This document shows, piece after piece, positions 29,244 to 29,483 of a DNA stretch of 29,483 nt (position 1 is the first letter of the stretch; the number at the start of each line of letters is the position of its first letter). Both the position numbers and the translations under genes were made by a program. The notes below the pieces were generated by a model. It ran no database searches and was not told the origin of the DNA. It saw nothing but the letters and a program-made list of their open reading frames with translations. Source of the DNA: JBHENW01 sp046261875 (lineage in GTDB: Bacteria > Acidobacteriota > Thermoanaerobaculia > UBA5066 > Gp7-AA6); contig JBHENW010000148.1 of NCBI GenBank assembly GCA_046261875.1, forward strand, positions 1 through 29,483, in the 5' to 3' direction.

Positions 29244-29483
29244 GCCGGAGTGACCTCGAGTTGGTCGTAGGTGCATTCTTCGGGCCCCTTGTCGGGACGC
29301 CAGCGCACGAAGTGCGCCGCGTGACGAAACCGGGTGCCCTGCATGTGGTCATAGGCGACCTCGCAGACGCGTTCGGGGCGCAGAGGCTCCCAGCTCAGGT
29401 CCTTGCCCCGGTTCCAGCGGCTCGTCGCGCCGGGGAGGCGCCGCCCCTTCGCATTTGCTTCCGCGTGCGCGTCGGCCCGGTCC
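29171..29483 (-). CDS. ATP-dependent DNA ligase, C-terminal part (gene enters from the right edge)
   Basis: The minus-strand frame ending at TAG 29171-29173 encodes SRWNRGKDLSWEPLRPERV, then EVAYDHMQGTRFRHAAHFV and RWRPDKGPEECTYDQLEV, the C-terminal OB-fold of an ATP-dependent ligase of the LigC/LigD ligase-domain kind. The catalytic Lys lies outside the window. The tail of about 30 residues overlaps the end of the primase-polymerase gene on the other strand. The two probably form a repair pair with polymerase and ligase on separate chains. Confidence 0.88.
   Translation of the reverse strand, partial: DRADAHAEANAKGRRLPGATSRWNRGKDLSWEPLRPERVCEVAYDHMQGTRFRHAAHFVRWRPDKGPEECTYDQLEVTPAYELERVFGSREPRGGGRKPRQGS

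Overview
This is a high-GC, densely packed bacterial chromosome segment. I infer an Acidobacteriota-like genome, possibly near Thermoanaerobaculia. The reasons are the Hanks-type Ser/Thr kinase with a typical acidobacterial opening, futalosine-pathway menaquinone genes, secreted subtilases carrying a Cys-bounded 114-residue repeat that I associate with that group, and frequent GTG/TTG starts. No ribosomal RNA is present, so the phylum is an inference.

Layout. 1-3055: a LemA/TPM membrane pair, a SixA-type phosphohistidine phosphatase, and a divergent membrane-anchored Ser/Thr kinase. 3230-5755: a small sigma-region-2-like protein, then the menaquinone genes mqnC and mqnA. 5803-8424: a large secreted S8 protease with two repeat modules. 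8535-19114: a long minus-strand housekeeping block that reads tig, clpP, a HerA-like ATPase gene, clpX, lon, engB and rho in transcription order, covering nascent-chain folding, regulated proteolysis, ribosome assembly and transcription termination. 19173-20687: a second secreted S8 protease that appears to start at CTG. 20707-20954: tRNA-Leu(UAG) and a structured element carrying copies of the tRNA 3' end. 21091-21782: a frame-disrupted membrane protein gene and debris.

21779-27909 is an accessory stress or detoxification island: an ArsR regulator with an SRPBCC protein, an EamA transporter, a RibD/DHFR-like reductase, DoxX, two DGPF (YCII-like) proteins, a stand-alone 5'-3' exonuclease, and an ECF42-type sigma factor with a long C-terminal extension. 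Three promoter-like sites with identical geometry (TGTCGA, 17 bases, CGACG) lie before the reductase-DoxX pair, the first DGPF gene and the second DGPF-sigma pair. They outline a self-contained, autoregulated ECF42 regulon. The window closes with a LigD-type primase-polymerase that converges on, and overlaps, the 3' end of an ATP-dependent DNA ligase gene (29171 to the window edge).

The most notable non-genic signals are: the three ECF42-like promoters; a dispersed repeat of about 65-100 bp found three times, always in the same orientation 0-3 bases after a stop codon (3134-3229, 8425-8522, 16997-17061); and the structured tRNA-3'-end-derived element at 20707-20869.
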